A stretch of 64,000 bases of DNA from Dyadobacter sp. Leaf189 (GCF_001424405.1 NZ_LMPS01000005.1:1-64000); one strand, 5' to 3'. Shown: positions 51,827 through 61,377, counted from the first letter of the stretch. Notes: generated from the letters alone by a model not told the origin. Program-made: numbers and translations.

Positions 51827-54799
51827 ATGATCCCCTTTCGAAAACTCAATCTGTACACCGCCTGGTCGCTTTTTGCCGTTACAATGGTCACTTACGTCAT
51901 GACAATGGAGCGTACGGCAAGTTTCTGGGACTGTGGTGAATTTATTGCCTGCGCATTCAAATTGCAGGTCCCGCATCCGCCCGGCTCTCCGTTGTTCCTG
52001 CTTATCGGTCGCCTGTTTTCATTGCTCGCTCTGGGCGATGCTACACAGGTTGCTTACTGGGTCAATATGGTGTCAGTCGTGAGCAGCGCTTTCACGATTT
52101 TCTTTTTGTTCAAGACGATTGTCCTGCTCGCATTAAAGCTCATTGGTAAAGCAGAAAGTGAGTTATTGCCCAACGAATCGGTACTTGTTATTGCATCCGG
52201 TGTAGTAGGCGCGCTGGCTTACGCGTGGTCCGATTCGTTCTGGTTTTCGGCCCTGGAAGCGGAGGTGTACGGACTGTCCTCTTTCTTTACAGCAGTAGTG
52301 ATCTGGGCTGCTTTTAAATGGGAGAAAATAGAAGATCCTGCGCTGGCCAACCGCTGGCTGATCTTCATTGCCTACCTGGTCGGGCTCTCCATTGGCGTGC
52401 ATTTGCTGAACCTGGTTGCATTACCGGCGCTTGCACTGATTTATTATTTCAAAAAATACCCGAAACCAACTTTTCTCGGTGGTGCCGCCGCTTTTCTGAT
52501 CGGTCTGGCTATCCTGGGGATTATTAATACAGGCATCATTCCCGGACTTCCCGGCCTGGCAGGCAAATTCGAGATCTTCTTTGTAAACACATTGGGCTTG
52601 CCCTATAACTATGGAATTGCCGTTTTCATATTCTTGTTCCTGGGCATTCTGACGTGGGGAATCTTTTCGTCACAAAAAGCCGGAAGGGTTCTGTTGAACA
52701 CCGCCTTGCTGTCACTTGCCTTCTTGCTGACAGGTTATTCATCTTACGTGCTGGTCTTGGTTCGCTCGGGGTACAATCCTCCGATCAATGAAAACGATCC
52801 CAGTGACGTGCTGCGTTTTGTATCTTATCTCAAACGGGAGCAGTACGAAAGCCGCCCATTGCTTTACGGCCCGTCTTTCGTCTCCAATCCGGTAAGCCAG
52901 AAGCGCGGCGAACCGGTTTACGCAAAAAAGGATGGAAAGTATGTCATTATCGACTACCGGCCGGAATACGAATACGCACCCGGGAGCAAAATGCTTCTGC
53001 CGCGCATGTACAGCTCCCAGCCCGGGCATCCGCAGCTCTACCAGCAAATGACCGGACTGGCCCCGGGCCAGCAACCGGGCATGCGACAAAACCTTTCGTA
53101 TATGTTTTCGCATCAGTTCGGTCACATGTACTGGCGCTATTTTCTCTGGAATTTTGTCGGCCGCGAAAGTGACCGGGAAGGAGCGGGTACGCTCTTGCCC
53201 TGGAAAGCGGCGGGTTATCCGATGTCCATTGCCGGGAACCGGGGACACAATAATTTTCTGATGCTGCCTTTTTTGCTTGGGATAGCAGGTTTTCTCTATA
53301 TGTACCGGCGCAGCCGAAAAGATCTCCTGGTACTTGGCCTGCTGTTTCTTCTCACGGGACTCGCATTGGTTTTCTATCTGAATTCCCCACCCAGCGAGCC
53401 GCGGGAGCGCGATTATATTTACGTGGGTTCCTTTTACGTCTTTTCCATGTGGATCGGGATCGGCGTACTGGCTGTTGCTTCGCTGCTTGCAAGGCTGGTC
53501 AGGAAAAATGCGTTGAGGACAAGTATCGCATTTGCGGCGGGCTTGTCGGTACCGGTGATACTGGTTGCAAAAGGGTGGGATAACCACGATAGGAGCAATC
53601 GCTACCACTCTGTTGATTTTGCAAGAAACCTGCTCAACTCCTGCGCGCCGAATGCAATCCTGTTTACCGGCGGAGATAATGATACGTTTCCGTTGTGGTA
53701 TGTTCAGGAGGTGGAAGGTTTCAGGACGGATGTGCGTGTTTGCGTGCAGACTTTCCTGGGCATTGACTGGTACATCAGTCAGCTGAAAAGGAAAACAAAC
53801 AAATCGGAAGCACTGCCGCTGTCGCTCGATAGCAATGCTTACGCGAGGGGCAAAAACGAGTTCATTCCTTTTTACGAGATTCCCTCTGTGAAAGCCGGGA
53901 TAAACCTGAAAGAATATCTGGAACTGGTCCAGCAGGAAAATAAGGCCATTCAGGTGCCGCTTACCAGTGGCGATATGACCTCGATCCTGCCTTCCGCCAA
54001 CCTGTTTTTGCCCGTTGATTCAAAGCATGTGAAAGCAATGAACATCGTCAGCAAAGACCTGGTCCCATTTGTTGCCGACTCCATGAGCTGGCAGATCGGG
54101 AACAAGGACCTGATCAAAAGTGATCTGGTGATACTGGATATCATTGCAAGTAACAATTGGAAAAGGCCTGTCTATTTCTCCTCTACCATGGGATCTTCGC
54201 ATAACCTCGGCTTGCAGGAGTATTTACAGCTTGAAGGATATGCCTACCGCTTGTTGCCTGTGCGTGTTCCGGGTGCCACTGACGGTTACGTCAATTCTGA
54301 TATTATGTTCGAAAACATGATGCACAAGACCTTCTGGCGAGAAACCGGTAACCCAGGCGTTTATTATGACGATACCTACCGGGGCTCGCCGGTGTTTACA
54401 GCAAGACTATCTTTTCTGCGGCTTGCCGAGCAGCTGATTGCGGAGCGGAAAGTAGAAAAGGCACGCCAGGTAGCAGACAAAGCAATGCGCGTAATGCCCG
54501 ACGATACCATTCCGTTCGACCAGATTTCGGCTGGCTTTGTGGGTGTCTTATTTGACGTTGGGGAGAAAAAGAAAGCGCTGGATTCTGCGAGAACAATGGC
54601 GCTGCGAGCGGATGATAACCTGACGTGGATCAAAGCAAACGGAGGTGCTGCGAGCAGGGAGGTCAATACAGATTTATACATTCTGCAAACCCTTGCTCAG
54701 GAATGCAAACGGGCGAAGCAAGAGGATGAGGCGCGGCGGTTTGAGTCCATTTTCAAGAAGCATCTATTAGCCTTTAATATGTATAGCAGGGAAAATTGA
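51827..54799 (+). CDS. DUF2723-family membrane protein (GT117-like)
   Basis: 990 residues from the ATG at 51827 (MIPFRKLNLYTAWSLFAVTM); an in-frame TTG 36 bp upstream lies within the hairpin. Over ten membrane helices in the first 580 residues. Family signature ASFWDCGEFIACAFKLQVPH and PPGSPLFLLIGRLFSLLA near residues 40-80, and ILFTGGDNDTFPLWYVQEVE further on. The C-terminal part is soluble, TPR-like helices (KVEKARQVADKAMRVMPDD). It is a putative polyprenol-linked glycosyltransferase of the GT-C type; the substrate is unknown. ATG chosen by the conserved FRKLN start. Confidence 0.9.
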   Translation: MIPFRKLNLYTAWSLFAVTMVTYVMTMERTASFWDCGEFIACAFKLQVPHPPGSPLFLLIGRLFSLLALGDATQVAYWVNMVSVVSSAFTIFFLFKTIVLLALKLIGKAESELLPNESVLVIASGVVGALAYAWSDSFWFSALEAEVYGLSSFFTAVVIWAAFKWEKIEDPALANRWLIFIAYLVGLSIGVHLLNLVALPALALIYYFKKYPKPTFLGGAAAFLIGLAILGIINTGIIPGLPGLAGKFEIFFVNTLGLPYNYGIAVFIFLFLGILTWGIFSSQKAGRVLLNTALLSLAFLLTGYSSYVLVLVRSGYNPPINENDPSDVLRFVSYLKREQYESRPLLYGPSFVSNPVSQKRGEPVYAKKDGKYVIIDYRPEYEYAPGSKMLLPRMYSSQPGHPQLYQQMTGLAPGQQPGMRQNLSYMFSHQFGHMYWRYFLWNFVGRESDREGAGTLLPWKAAGYPMSIAGNRGHNNFLMLPFLLGIAGFLYMYRRSRKDLLVLGLLFLLTGLALVFYLNSPPSEPRERDYIYVGSFYVFSMWIGIGVLAVASLLARLVRKNALRTSIAFAAGLSVPVILVAKGWDNHDRSNRYHSVDFARNLLNSCAPNAILFTGGDNDTFPLWYVQEVEGFRTDVRVCVQTFLGIDWYISQLKRKTNKSEALPLSLDSNAYARGKNEFIPFYEIPSVKAGINLKEYLELVQQENKAIQVPLTSGDMTSILPSANLFLPVDSKHVKAMNIVSKDLVPFVADSMSWQIGNKDLIKSDLVILDIIASNNWKRPVYFSSTMGSSHNLGLQEYLQLEGYAYRLLPVRVPGATDGYVNSDIMFENMMHKTFWRETGNPGVYYDDTYRGSPVFTARLSFLRLAEQLIAERKVEKARQVADKAMRVMPDDTIPFDQISAGFVGVLFDVGEKKKALDSARTMALRADDNLTWIKANGGAASREVNTDLYILQTLAQECKRAKQEDEARRFESIFKKHLLAFNMYSREN

Positions 54800-54836
54800 A
54801 CGGGAGTTTAGGGACGCCCGGCAAGGTTTTCGCAGT

Positions 54837-54884
54837 AAGCTGGCAAGAGTATGGTGACGTTACCATGCATTTGTCAGCTTTTTA
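54837..54884 (+). terminator. Two-stem terminator-like structure
   Basis: AAGCTG/CAGCTT outer arms (54837-54842 with 54875-54880), inner ATGGT (54851-54855) and TACCAT (54861-54866), then T5. It follows the DUF2723 stop by 38 bp and precedes a short ORF. Confidence 0.6.
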
Positions 54885-54888
54885 ATTT

Positions 54889-55068
54889 ATGGAAATGAAA
54901 TGGCCGGAAAATGGAACGCTTGTCAGATTCAGGCGGCACGATGAAGAAGAATGGCGCGAGGGTGAGTTTGATGAACAAAATCAGATGTTTGTCGAAATAT
55001 ATGCGCCCGAGCTGATTACACACAATACCAATGATATTGCAGAGTGGGTACAGGCCGATTTTGATTAA
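54889..55068 (+). CDS. Small acidic protein, 59 aa
   Basis: MEMKWPENGTLVRFRRHDEE and ends AEWVQADFD, stop TAA 55066-55068. It is acidic, Trp-rich for its size, soluble, beta-type (tudor/SH3-like in pattern). It starts just after a terminator-like structure and 30 bp before the GH13 enzyme, so it may share that transcript. It is not recognised. Confidence 0.5.
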   Translation: MEMKWPENGTLVRFRRHDEEEWREGEFDEQNQMFVEIYAPELITHNTNDIAEWVQADFD

Positions 55069-55098
55069 AATTCTTTTCTCAACAAAACTTAAAACAAG

Positions 55099-56727
55099 AT
55101 GCTTGAAGAGCTTTGGTACAAGAACGCGGTCATTTACAGCCTCGACCTTGAAACATTTATGGACGGTAACAATGATGGTATCGGCGATTTTGAGGGATTA
55201 TGCAACCGTCTGGATTACTTACATGCAATGGGACTCGACACGATCTGGCTTGCGCCCTTTCAACCTACACCCAACCGCGATAATGGCTACGATATCAGTG
55301 ACTTTTATGGCGTGGATCCCCGGCACGGATCGAGCGGGGATTTTGTCAATTTCATCCACAAAGCCAGGCAGCTGGGTATCAAAGTAATTATTGACCTGGT
55401 GGTTAACCATACCTCCGACAAGCACCTCTGGTTTCAGGATGCCAGGTCTTCCAAAGACAGTCCGAAACGTGACTGGTACGTTTGGTCAGACAAAAGACCT
55501 AAAAACTGGAACAAGGGAATGGTATTCCCCGGTGTCCAAAAAGCCACGTGGACGCTTGACGAAAAAACCAACAGCTACTATTTTCACCGCTTCTATGAAT
55601 TTCAGCCGGATCTGAACACAGATAATCCGGAAGTACGTGCCGAGATAGCGCGCATTATGGGATACTGGCTGGAACTCGGCATTGCCGGTTTCCGCGTTGA
55701 CGCGGTACCTTTCATCTTGGAGTCTCAGGGGCCGGACGAGAAAAAGCCTGTCATGCATTTTGAACATCTCAAAGCGATGCGGCAGTTTTTGCAATGGCGG
55801 CGTGGCGATGCGGTCTTGCTGGGCGAGGCCAATGTACTTCCCGAAGAGAGCAAGCAATATTTTGGTGACGAAGGGGACGGGATCCACCTGATGTTCAATT
55901 TTTTTGTAAACCAATATACCTTTCTGGCACTCGCTACGTCTGATACCGAACCGTTAATTAAAGCACTGGAAGCAACCAGGGAAATCCCGGCAAACAGTCA
56001 ATGGGCCCATTTTCTGCGGAACCACGACGAGCTGGATCTGGGGAGGCTCACAGAAGAAGAGCGTGCGACGGTTTTTGCGCGCTTCGGGCCTGACCCGGAA
56101 ATGCAGCTTTACGAACGAGGTATCCGCAGGCGGCTTTCGCCGATGCTCGGTAACCGGCAGCAGACCGAGCTTGCATACAGCCTGATGTTCTCCCTGCCGG
56201 GTACGCCGGTGATCCGGTACGGGGATGAGATAGGAATGGGGGAGGACCTTACCCTGCCGGAGCGTGCAGCAGTAAGAACACCGATGCAATGGTCAGCCGA
56301 AAATAACGCCGGGTTTTCAAAAGCAGAAAAACTTGTCAATCCGGTGGTGCGCGACGGTTATTATTCCTATGAACATACCAATGTGGAGCGCCAGCGCCGC
56401 GATCCGGGCTCGCTGCTCAACTGGATGACGACATTGATCCGCCTACGTAAAGAATGTCCCGAAATCGGCTACGGTAACTGGGAGATCCTGGATACCGGCC
56501 ACAAGCAGATACTCGGCATGAAATATACCTGGCGGTCCAAAATCCTCTTCGTGTGGCACAATTTCCAGGCACAATCTTTGGAGCTGGTAGTGCCCGAAGA
56601 GCAGGCAGGTACAGGACGGCTCATTGATTTAATGAATAATATTGAAAGTCAGGTGGATAGCGAGGGTAATCATACCATTACGCTGGAAGCTTACGGGTAT
56701 CGGTGGTTTCGGGCGTTTACCGAATAA
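55099..56727 (+). CDS. GH13 alpha-amylase family enzyme, trehalose-synthase-like
   Basis: 542 residues. TIM barrel with the four GH13 regions: LVVNHTSDKH (I), GFRVDAVP with nucleophile Asp201 (II), LLGEANV with acid/base Glu243 (III), and RNHDELDL with Asp310 (IV). The sequence WYKNAVIYSLDLETFMDGNN and TPNRDNGYDISDFYGVDPRH match trehalose synthase (TreS) and close relatives, which interconvert maltose and trehalose; amylosucrase-like or oligoglucosidase activity cannot be excluded. No maltokinase is fused or adjacent. No signal peptide, so cytosolic. Confidence 0.88.
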   Translation: MLEELWYKNAVIYSLDLETFMDGNNDGIGDFEGLCNRLDYLHAMGLDTIWLAPFQPTPNRDNGYDISDFYGVDPRHGSSGDFVNFIHKARQLGIKVIIDLVVNHTSDKHLWFQDARSSKDSPKRDWYVWSDKRPKNWNKGMVFPGVQKATWTLDEKTNSYYFHRFYEFQPDLNTDNPEVRAEIARIMGYWLELGIAGFRVDAVPFILESQGPDEKKPVMHFEHLKAMRQFLQWRRGDAVLLGEANVLPEESKQYFGDEGDGIHLMFNFFVNQYTFLALATSDTEPLIKALEATREIPANSQWAHFLRNHDELDLGRLTEEERATVFARFGPDPEMQLYERGIRRRLSPMLGNRQQTELAYSLMFSLPGTPVIRYGDEIGMGEDLTLPERAAVRTPMQWSAENNAGFSKAEKLVNPVVRDGYYSYEHTNVERQRRDPGSLLNWMTTLIRLRKECPEIGYGNWEILDTGHKQILGMKYTWRSKILFVWHNFQAQSLELVVPEEQAGTGRLIDLMNNIESQVDSEGNHTITLEAYGYRWFRAFTE

Positions 56728-56787
56728 TAAGTTTGTGGGAGGTTGGATCAATAGAATCTGATTTCCGGCCTATTTTATTGCCTAAAC

Positions 56788-56834
56788 GGCTGCTGAACGT
56801 GCAAGAATTTAGTTTCCGGTCATGTTCAGCAGCC
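56788..56834 (+). terminator. Hairpin terminator after the GH13 gene
   Basis: GGCTGCTGAACGTG (56788-56801) pairs with CATGTTCAGCAGCC (56821-56834), fourteen pairs with one G.U. An ATG at 56822 lies inside its right arm and is therefore an unlikely start for the next gene. Confidence 0.75.
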
Positions 56835-56857
56835 TTTACAACCTCTCCGCAACGATT

Positions 56858-58120
56858 ATGAATACCACTGATGTGATCCCTCTCGTCATCCAGCCAACGC
56901 TGGAGAGCTACGAGCAAAAGTCGCGGGAGTTGCTGAAGTCATACCTTCAGCTGGATGACCACTCCGTTAAGTACGTGCTGAAATACCACCCTGATCCTCA
57001 CAAATTCAATGAGGTTAACCTTTCGTCGAGCGAGTTTAACATGGATGACGCCAGACTGACCATTGCCCGGCAGCATGGTTTTGCAGACTACCGTGTATTT
57101 AAGAGCCACCTTACCGAGCTTGACGATGAAAGTTCTCTTACCTGCCGGTTTGAGCAGGCGGCAGATGCAATTGTGAGCGGTGACGTGCATACACTCAGCA
57201 GGCTGATTGCCGATGATCCTGCATTAATCAGTACCCGCTCCACGCGCACTCACAGGGCGACACTTCTGCATTACCTGGCTGCCAACGGGGTGGAACAATT
57301 CAGGCAAAAATCTGCTACGAATGCGACCTCAATTGCCGGAATCCTGCTTGATGCAGGCAGCGAAGTGGATGCTGCAGCGGATGTTTATGGAAGTAACTGG
57401 CACACGACGCTTGACTTGCTCGTTTCCAGCGTGCATCCCGCGCGCGCAGGTGTGCAGACTGCATTGGTCGAAAAACTGCTCGATTACGGCGCGGCTGTAA
57501 ACGGCTGCAACAACGATTGTTCCCCATTGCTTACCGCCATTTCATTTCATTACCCGCTCGCCGCCGAAACCCTGGTGCGCCGTGGCGCAAGGGTAGATAC
57601 CATCGTCGCGGCCGCTGCATTGGGGCACCTTGGAGAGGTTTCCGGTTATTTAAGAGGAAGAGGAATGTTGAAATCCCAAACGCCAACTGTACAGGTACCC
57701 TGGGCAGATTGCAGGAGCAATCCCGAAAAGCAGCTCGAACTTGCATTGGTGTGGGCTGCAATGCACAACAGGGCCGAAGTGGTCGAGTTCCTGCTGGATC
57801 AGGGAGTGAGTATTGCATCCACAGACTTCTGCCGGTGGACTGCGCTGCACTGGGCAGCCTACTATGGGTGTACGGAAACATGTCAGATCTTACTGCGCAG
57901 AAAAGCGCCGCTGGAAGCCAGGAATGAGTTCGGCGGAACGGTGCTGGATCAAACGCTGTGGGCAACTGTACACGAAGGTGTCGCCCCGCATCACTTATCT
58001 ATTATTGAAAAGTTGGTTAAAGCAGGTGCCAGAATTCATCCCTGGTGGCTTTTCGCGAGTCTTACCCCGCCGCTTGACCCGCGGGTTGCAAAGCTGCTCG
58101 GTGACCATACAGCTGTTTAA
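56858..58120 (+). CDS. Ankyrin-repeat protein
   Basis: 420 residues from the ATG at 56858 (MNTTDVIPLVIQPTLESYEQ). The longer frame from 56822 starts inside a hairpin and adds a signal-like MFSSLYNL that I do not trust. Ankyrin units: ATLLHYLAANGVEQFR, NATSIAGILLDAGSEVDAAA, VEKLLDYGAAVNGCNNDCSP, LALVWAAMHNRAEVVEFLLD, WTALHWAAYYGCTETCQILL. Probably cytosolic and a protein-protein interaction scaffold. The role is unknown. Confidence 0.85.
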   Translation: MNTTDVIPLVIQPTLESYEQKSRELLKSYLQLDDHSVKYVLKYHPDPHKFNEVNLSSSEFNMDDARLTIARQHGFADYRVFKSHLTELDDESSLTCRFEQAADAIVSGDVHTLSRLIADDPALISTRSTRTHRATLLHYLAANGVEQFRQKSATNATSIAGILLDAGSEVDAAADVYGSNWHTTLDLLVSSVHPARAGVQTALVEKLLDYGAAVNGCNNDCSPLLTAISFHYPLAAETLVRRGARVDTIVAAAALGHLGEVSGYLRGRGMLKSQTPTVQVPWADCRSNPEKQLELALVWAAMHNRAEVVEFLLDQGVSIASTDFCRWTALHWAAYYGCTETCQILLRRKAPLEARNEFGGTVLDQTLWATVHEGVAPHHLSIIEKLVKAGARIHPWWLFASLTPPLDPRVAKLLGDHTAV

Positions 58121-58240
58121 ATTACGCCAGCCGTGCAGGTGTGGGAAGGTAAATTTTGTATTAAATCTTCCTAACCGTGCATCATAAATCCTATATTGCC
58201 TGTGCAATTGGCATTCTCAACGATATTTAAATAAGTACAC

Positions 58241-59170
58241 ATGCTTTCTTCACTTACCAGAGTGTCCCGATTTTCGGGCCTGCTGCTGTTCTTGCTGGGT
58301 TCAATCCCGTCCGTTTTTGCACAGCATACATTGGAATTTGTACAGGATGGCGTCAGTAACAGCTACAAGCCACCTGTTCCGAAAGGTCCCACTTCCATTC
58401 CGCAGACGCTCTCATTTTTCTTTAACAGGAACGGTAATACCGATGACGGGATTTACTTTCAAAAGCCGGAGAAAGAACTTACACTGACATTCAGCTTCGA
58501 TGATCAGACTTACGTGAATATTCCGCAGCACGTTACCGGGTTAACATTCGGTGCAGCCTCTGGTGCAAGCAGTACGCACGTGAGACAAGTTCCGGTGGTG
58601 AACAGCAACTATTATTTTACCGACACAACCCGTTCTATTTTTACCGCACATCCGAATGGACCGGTTGGCCGGGGAGTTAATCTGTATGCCAATCCTGGTG
58701 TGCAAATATTCCTTTCAGCCAAGCCTTTGATCACAGCCAAGGCCCCGACCTCAGACACCAGCCGCTACTATTACGGCAAGCTTCGGCTCCAATTCAGCAG
58801 GCCGGTTAATAATCCCGTGCTATCTTTTGTAGGATTGGGCGCAACGACCAATTTCAGCGACAAGCGACTGGGTTTTGCAACAGAACTTGAATTGGTCTCG
58901 CCTGATTTGACATTGACTAAAATCTCGGGAAACCGGGAAATGGTGATCAATGATGCGCAAACCAAAATCCTGCACGATAAAAGTCCCATCACCGGCAATT
59001 GCGGCGGGGGAGCAGCTTGCGGCAGTGTACTGGTCAAAGGATCCAATATCACCACGCTGGTCTTTGGCGTCTATCTCAGGGCAGACGGCGGACCTGGCGT
59101 TTGGGGTACCGACAAAGTAACCAACTCAGGAGATATGTGGCATATTACAGTGACGCTTCCAGCACAGTAG
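58241..59170 (+). CDS. Secreted protein of unknown function
   Basis: 309 residues with signal peptide (MLSSLTRVSRFSGLLLFLLG ... VFAQ). The mature part is beta-rich and Gly/Ser/Thr/Asn-rich (VGRGVNLYANPGVQIFLSAK; LRLQFSRPVNNPVLSFVGLG), with a Gly/Cys cluster CGGGAACGS. It has no T9SS domain. I do not recognise the family. Its last 26 bases overlap the convergent HxlR gene, which could give antisense interaction; either the gene has been shortened at the 3' end or the overlap is old. Confidence 0.65.
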   Translation: MLSSLTRVSRFSGLLLFLLGSIPSVFAQHTLEFVQDGVSNSYKPPVPKGPTSIPQTLSFFFNRNGNTDDGIYFQKPEKELTLTFSFDDQTYVNIPQHVTGLTFGAASGASSTHVRQVPVVNSNYYFTDTTRSIFTAHPNGPVGRGVNLYANPGVQIFLSAKPLITAKAPTSDTSRYYYGKLRLQFSRPVNNPVLSFVGLGATTNFSDKRLGFATELELVSPDLTLTKISGNREMVINDAQTKILHDKSPITGNCGGGAACGSVLVKGSNITTLVFGVYLRADGGPGVWGTDKVTNSGDMWHITVTLPAQ

Positions 59171-59537
59171 CAGGTTCCCACTCGCTACGGATCTTCGACC
59201 GGTGCATTTCACCCCATTTTACCAGCTCATTCAATACGGGTTGAAGTGTGTCGCTGTATGGAGTAAGCTCGTATTCGATCAGTACATTCGGCTCGGTATG
59301 TACAATCCTCTTTACAAATCCATTCAATTCCAATTCTTTCAACTCATTGGAAAGTACTCTCGCAGAAATGCCGGTAATGGTTCTTTGAAGATCGTTGAAG
59401 CGCTTGTTTCCTTCCGTAAGCGCGATAATCACGTGCAACTTCCATTTTCCACCGATTACATAAAGTGCGTCGCCTAATGCGTTCAGCTTTCCTGTACATT
59501 CTACTTTGGAAATCCGCTGTATCAATTTTGTCTCCAT
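59145..59537 (-). CDS. HxlR-family transcriptional regulator
   Basis: 130 residues. Winged HTH with the family signature CTGKLNALGDALYVIGGKWK, LHVIIALTEGNKRFNDLQ, GISARVLSNELKELELNGFV, YELTPYSDTLQPVLNELVKW. It uses a conserved Cys near the N-terminus that may sense redox or electrophiles. Its start is 190 bp from the stop of the DUF899 gene, and an inverted repeat (ACTAAC/GTTAGT) lies in front of it. Confidence 0.9.
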   Translation of the reverse strand: METKLIQRISKVECTGKLNALGDALYVIGGKWKLHVIIALTEGNKRFNDLQRTITGISARVLSNELKELELNGFVKRIVHTEPNVLIEYELTPYSDTLQPVLNELVKWGEMHRSKIRSEWEPATVLEASL

Positions 59538-59555
59538 TTTTCGAATAGCTATTTG

Positions 59556-59590
59556 ACTAACCTTTTGTATACTGCTTACATTTTGTTAGT
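59556..59590. promoter_or_regulatory. Inverted repeat upstream of the HxlR gene
   Basis: ACTAAC (59556-59561) and GTTAGT (59585-59590), a perfect six-base dyad with 23 bp between. HxlR and MarR-type regulators often bind such sites close to their own start, so it is an autoregulation candidate. Confidence 0.4.
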
Positions 59591-59678
59591 AAAGGTAGTC
59601 ATTTCTGCCGTAAACCTGGTGACTTAACGCGTGGATCTGGTAATGAAAGAGCGCTGATCTGCATTGATTTGTGATTTG

Positions 59679-59718
59679 TGGAAGTTATTCCCCTCATAAT
59701 GAGGAAGGATAACTTCCA
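59679..59718 (-). terminator. Terminator of the DUF899 gene
   Basis: TGGAAGTTAT (59679-59688) pairs with ATAACTTCCA (59709-59718); an inner CCTCA/TGAGG stem closes the top. It lies 9 bp past the DUF899 stop codon (59728). Confidence 0.8.
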
Positions 59719-59727
59719 TTCATGTTG

Positions 59728-60501
59728 CTAGTGGCAGCAGCTGCTTTTGCCCTTATTGGTTTCGTATTTATCATGATGGCGCATCCAGTCCATTGTTGCA
59801 TCCTCATTTCGCCCTTTTGGTGTCAGGTCAAGGTACGCGTGAGCGCCGAGCAGCGTATCCGATCCTCTTGCATAAGTGGAGTAAGTATGGTAAATCACTC
59901 CGTTACTGTCCTTGTAAAACACACTCACACCCGGTAACTCGGTTACCGAATCGAGTGCCTGATATTGGTAATTATAGTATACCTGCCCATTTGCAACTTG
60001 TTCGGGAGTAAATGAGACGTGGTAATCGTAATTGAAATCGCTGCCGTAAGAGGATACCCATTGAAAATTCCAACCCATTCGCTTCTTAAAAGGCAAGATC
60101 GTGGCAAGAGGCGCGCGGGATACCACCACTATTGACACATCGTGGTGCGGGATGTGCAGGTCCGGACCACTGATATGATCGCTAAAAAAGGAACAACCCG
60201 GGCAACCTTCTTCCCATTCCGGTGCAAACATGAAATGGTAAACGATAAGCTGACTATTTTCATTGAACAGTTCTGAAAGCGAGACCGTGCCTACGGTACT
60301 TTCGAATTGATAATCCTTATCAACAACTACTCTCGGCAACTTCCTGCGCTCGGCGGCGATCTGGTCTGTCAGGCGGGTCAGTTCTTTTTCTCTTTCAAGC
60401 AATGCAAGACGGGCTTGCAGCCAATCTTCTTTGTTAACAACCTGGCTTTCAATGGCTGAGCTTGTTTTATCTCCCGTTAATATCTCCTGTGTTTTCTCCA
60501 T
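59728..60501 (-). CDS. DUF899 (thioredoxin-like) family protein
   Basis: 257 residues from the ATG at 60501 (MEKTQEILTGDKTSSAIESQ); the frame runs further upstream without a family-like start. Thioredoxin-like fold with CPGCSFF (Cys-x-x-Cys) and the family phrase RAPLATILPFKKRMGWNFQW, SFTPEQVANGQVYYNYQYQA, GVSVFYKDSNGVIYHTYSTY. It is probably a redox or bacterioferritin-comigratory-like soluble enzyme; the exact reaction is unknown. It is monocistronic. Confidence 0.88.
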   Translation of the reverse strand: MEKTQEILTGDKTSSAIESQVVNKEDWLQARLALLEREKELTRLTDQIAAERRKLPRVVVDKDYQFESTVGTVSLSELFNENSQLIVYHFMFAPEWEEGCPGCSFFSDHISGPDLHIPHHDVSIVVVSRAPLATILPFKKRMGWNFQWVSSYGSDFNYDYHVSFTPEQVANGQVYYNYQYQALDSVTELPGVSVFYKDSNGVIYHTYSTYARGSDTLLGAHAYLDLTPKGRNEDATMDWMRHHDKYETNKGKSSCCH

Positions 60502-60756
60502 AGTGCTTTGATTTTGTTTATCAAATCTCGATAAAGTAAACCTTAAATCTGGTGTGTGGATCGGTCGAATAGGAGGGGTATTCGGGACATAAATAATGGT
60601 GTTAAATGTGCCCGAATAGCACCTTAACGTATAGTAATGCAAGCGGAAACGTATAGCGCGTAGCAGTTTGTGGCGCTTCGTTCTGGTACGATCTTTTTTG
60701 TATCTGTTTCAAATTATCACATTCATTAACAGATTATTCACTTAATAATAAATGTC

Positions 60757-61377
60757 ATGAAAGCATTAAAAATGAACATATTAGGATTAGCATTGTTGGG
60801 TACAACAGTTGCTTTTGCGCAAACAACTCCTGCTACCTCCACTACATCGCCGACGACTGGCACTGGAAGCGCGGGATCAAGTACGCAGCCAAGAACGGTT
60901 CCTGGAAGCACTGTACAACCGGGCACATTGCCAGGAACATCGCAGCCAGGTAGCACAACGCAGTCAACAGGAACTTTACCGGGCAGCACCACGCAGCCAA
61001 CGGGAACAACTCCGCAGCGGACGACAATGCCGGGCAGCACAACTCCAGGTACTACGCAGTCAACTGATAATGTACCACGTACAACAACAGATCCGACGGC
61101 AGTTCCGGGAACAAACAGGTCTTCGACCCTGCCAGGCAGCACTACTCAGCCTTCGAGCACATTGCCAGGTAGCACAACGCAACCATCAAGCACTATCCCT
61201 GGAAGCACTACAACTCCAGGTACCAATAATGTACCTCGCACGAATATCCCAGGTAGCACTACGTCACCTTCGACCGTGCCAGGTAGCACAACATCACCTT
61301 CATCAACAGTACCAGGAAGCACGGGTACACCGTCATCAGGTGGCGCAAGTACAGGTGGATCAATTCCAAGAAGGTAA
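60757..61377 (+). CDS. Secreted Thr/Ser/Pro-rich repeat protein
   Basis: 206 residues. Signal peptide MKALKMNILGLALLGTTVAFAQ, then a low-complexity region made almost only of P, G, S, T, Q and N. The unit (L/I/V)PGSTT(Q/T/S)P(S)S(T) recurs more than ten times (e.g. LPGSTTQPSST, IPGSTTTPGTNN), with two NVPRT insertions. It ends GGSIPRR. It could be a mucin-like or O-glycosylated surface spacer. The repeats keep other frames open too, so composition, not homology, dominates. A terminator follows. Confidence 0.7.
   Translation: MKALKMNILGLALLGTTVAFAQTTPATSTTSPTTGTGSAGSSTQPRTVPGSTVQPGTLPGTSQPGSTTQSTGTLPGSTTQPTGTTPQRTTMPGSTTPGTTQSTDNVPRTTTDPTAVPGTNRSSTLPGSTTQPSSTLPGSTTQPSSTIPGSTTTPGTNNVPRTNIPGSTTSPSTVPGSTTSPSSTVPGSTGTPSSGGASTGGSIPRR

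Noticed and set aside
52739..53608. 289-residue leftward frame in the DUF2723 gene
   Set aside because: Antisense shadow of a recognised membrane protein; composition Arg/Gln/His-rich as expected of a shadow.
56822..56857. Upstream ATG for the ankyrin gene
   Set aside because: It lies in the right arm of the terminator hairpin 56788-56834; the ATG at 56858 is preferred.
60580..60617. ATTCGGG/CCCGAAT inverted repeat before the DUF899 gene
   Set aside because: Long loop and imperfect extension; too weak to call a regulatory site.
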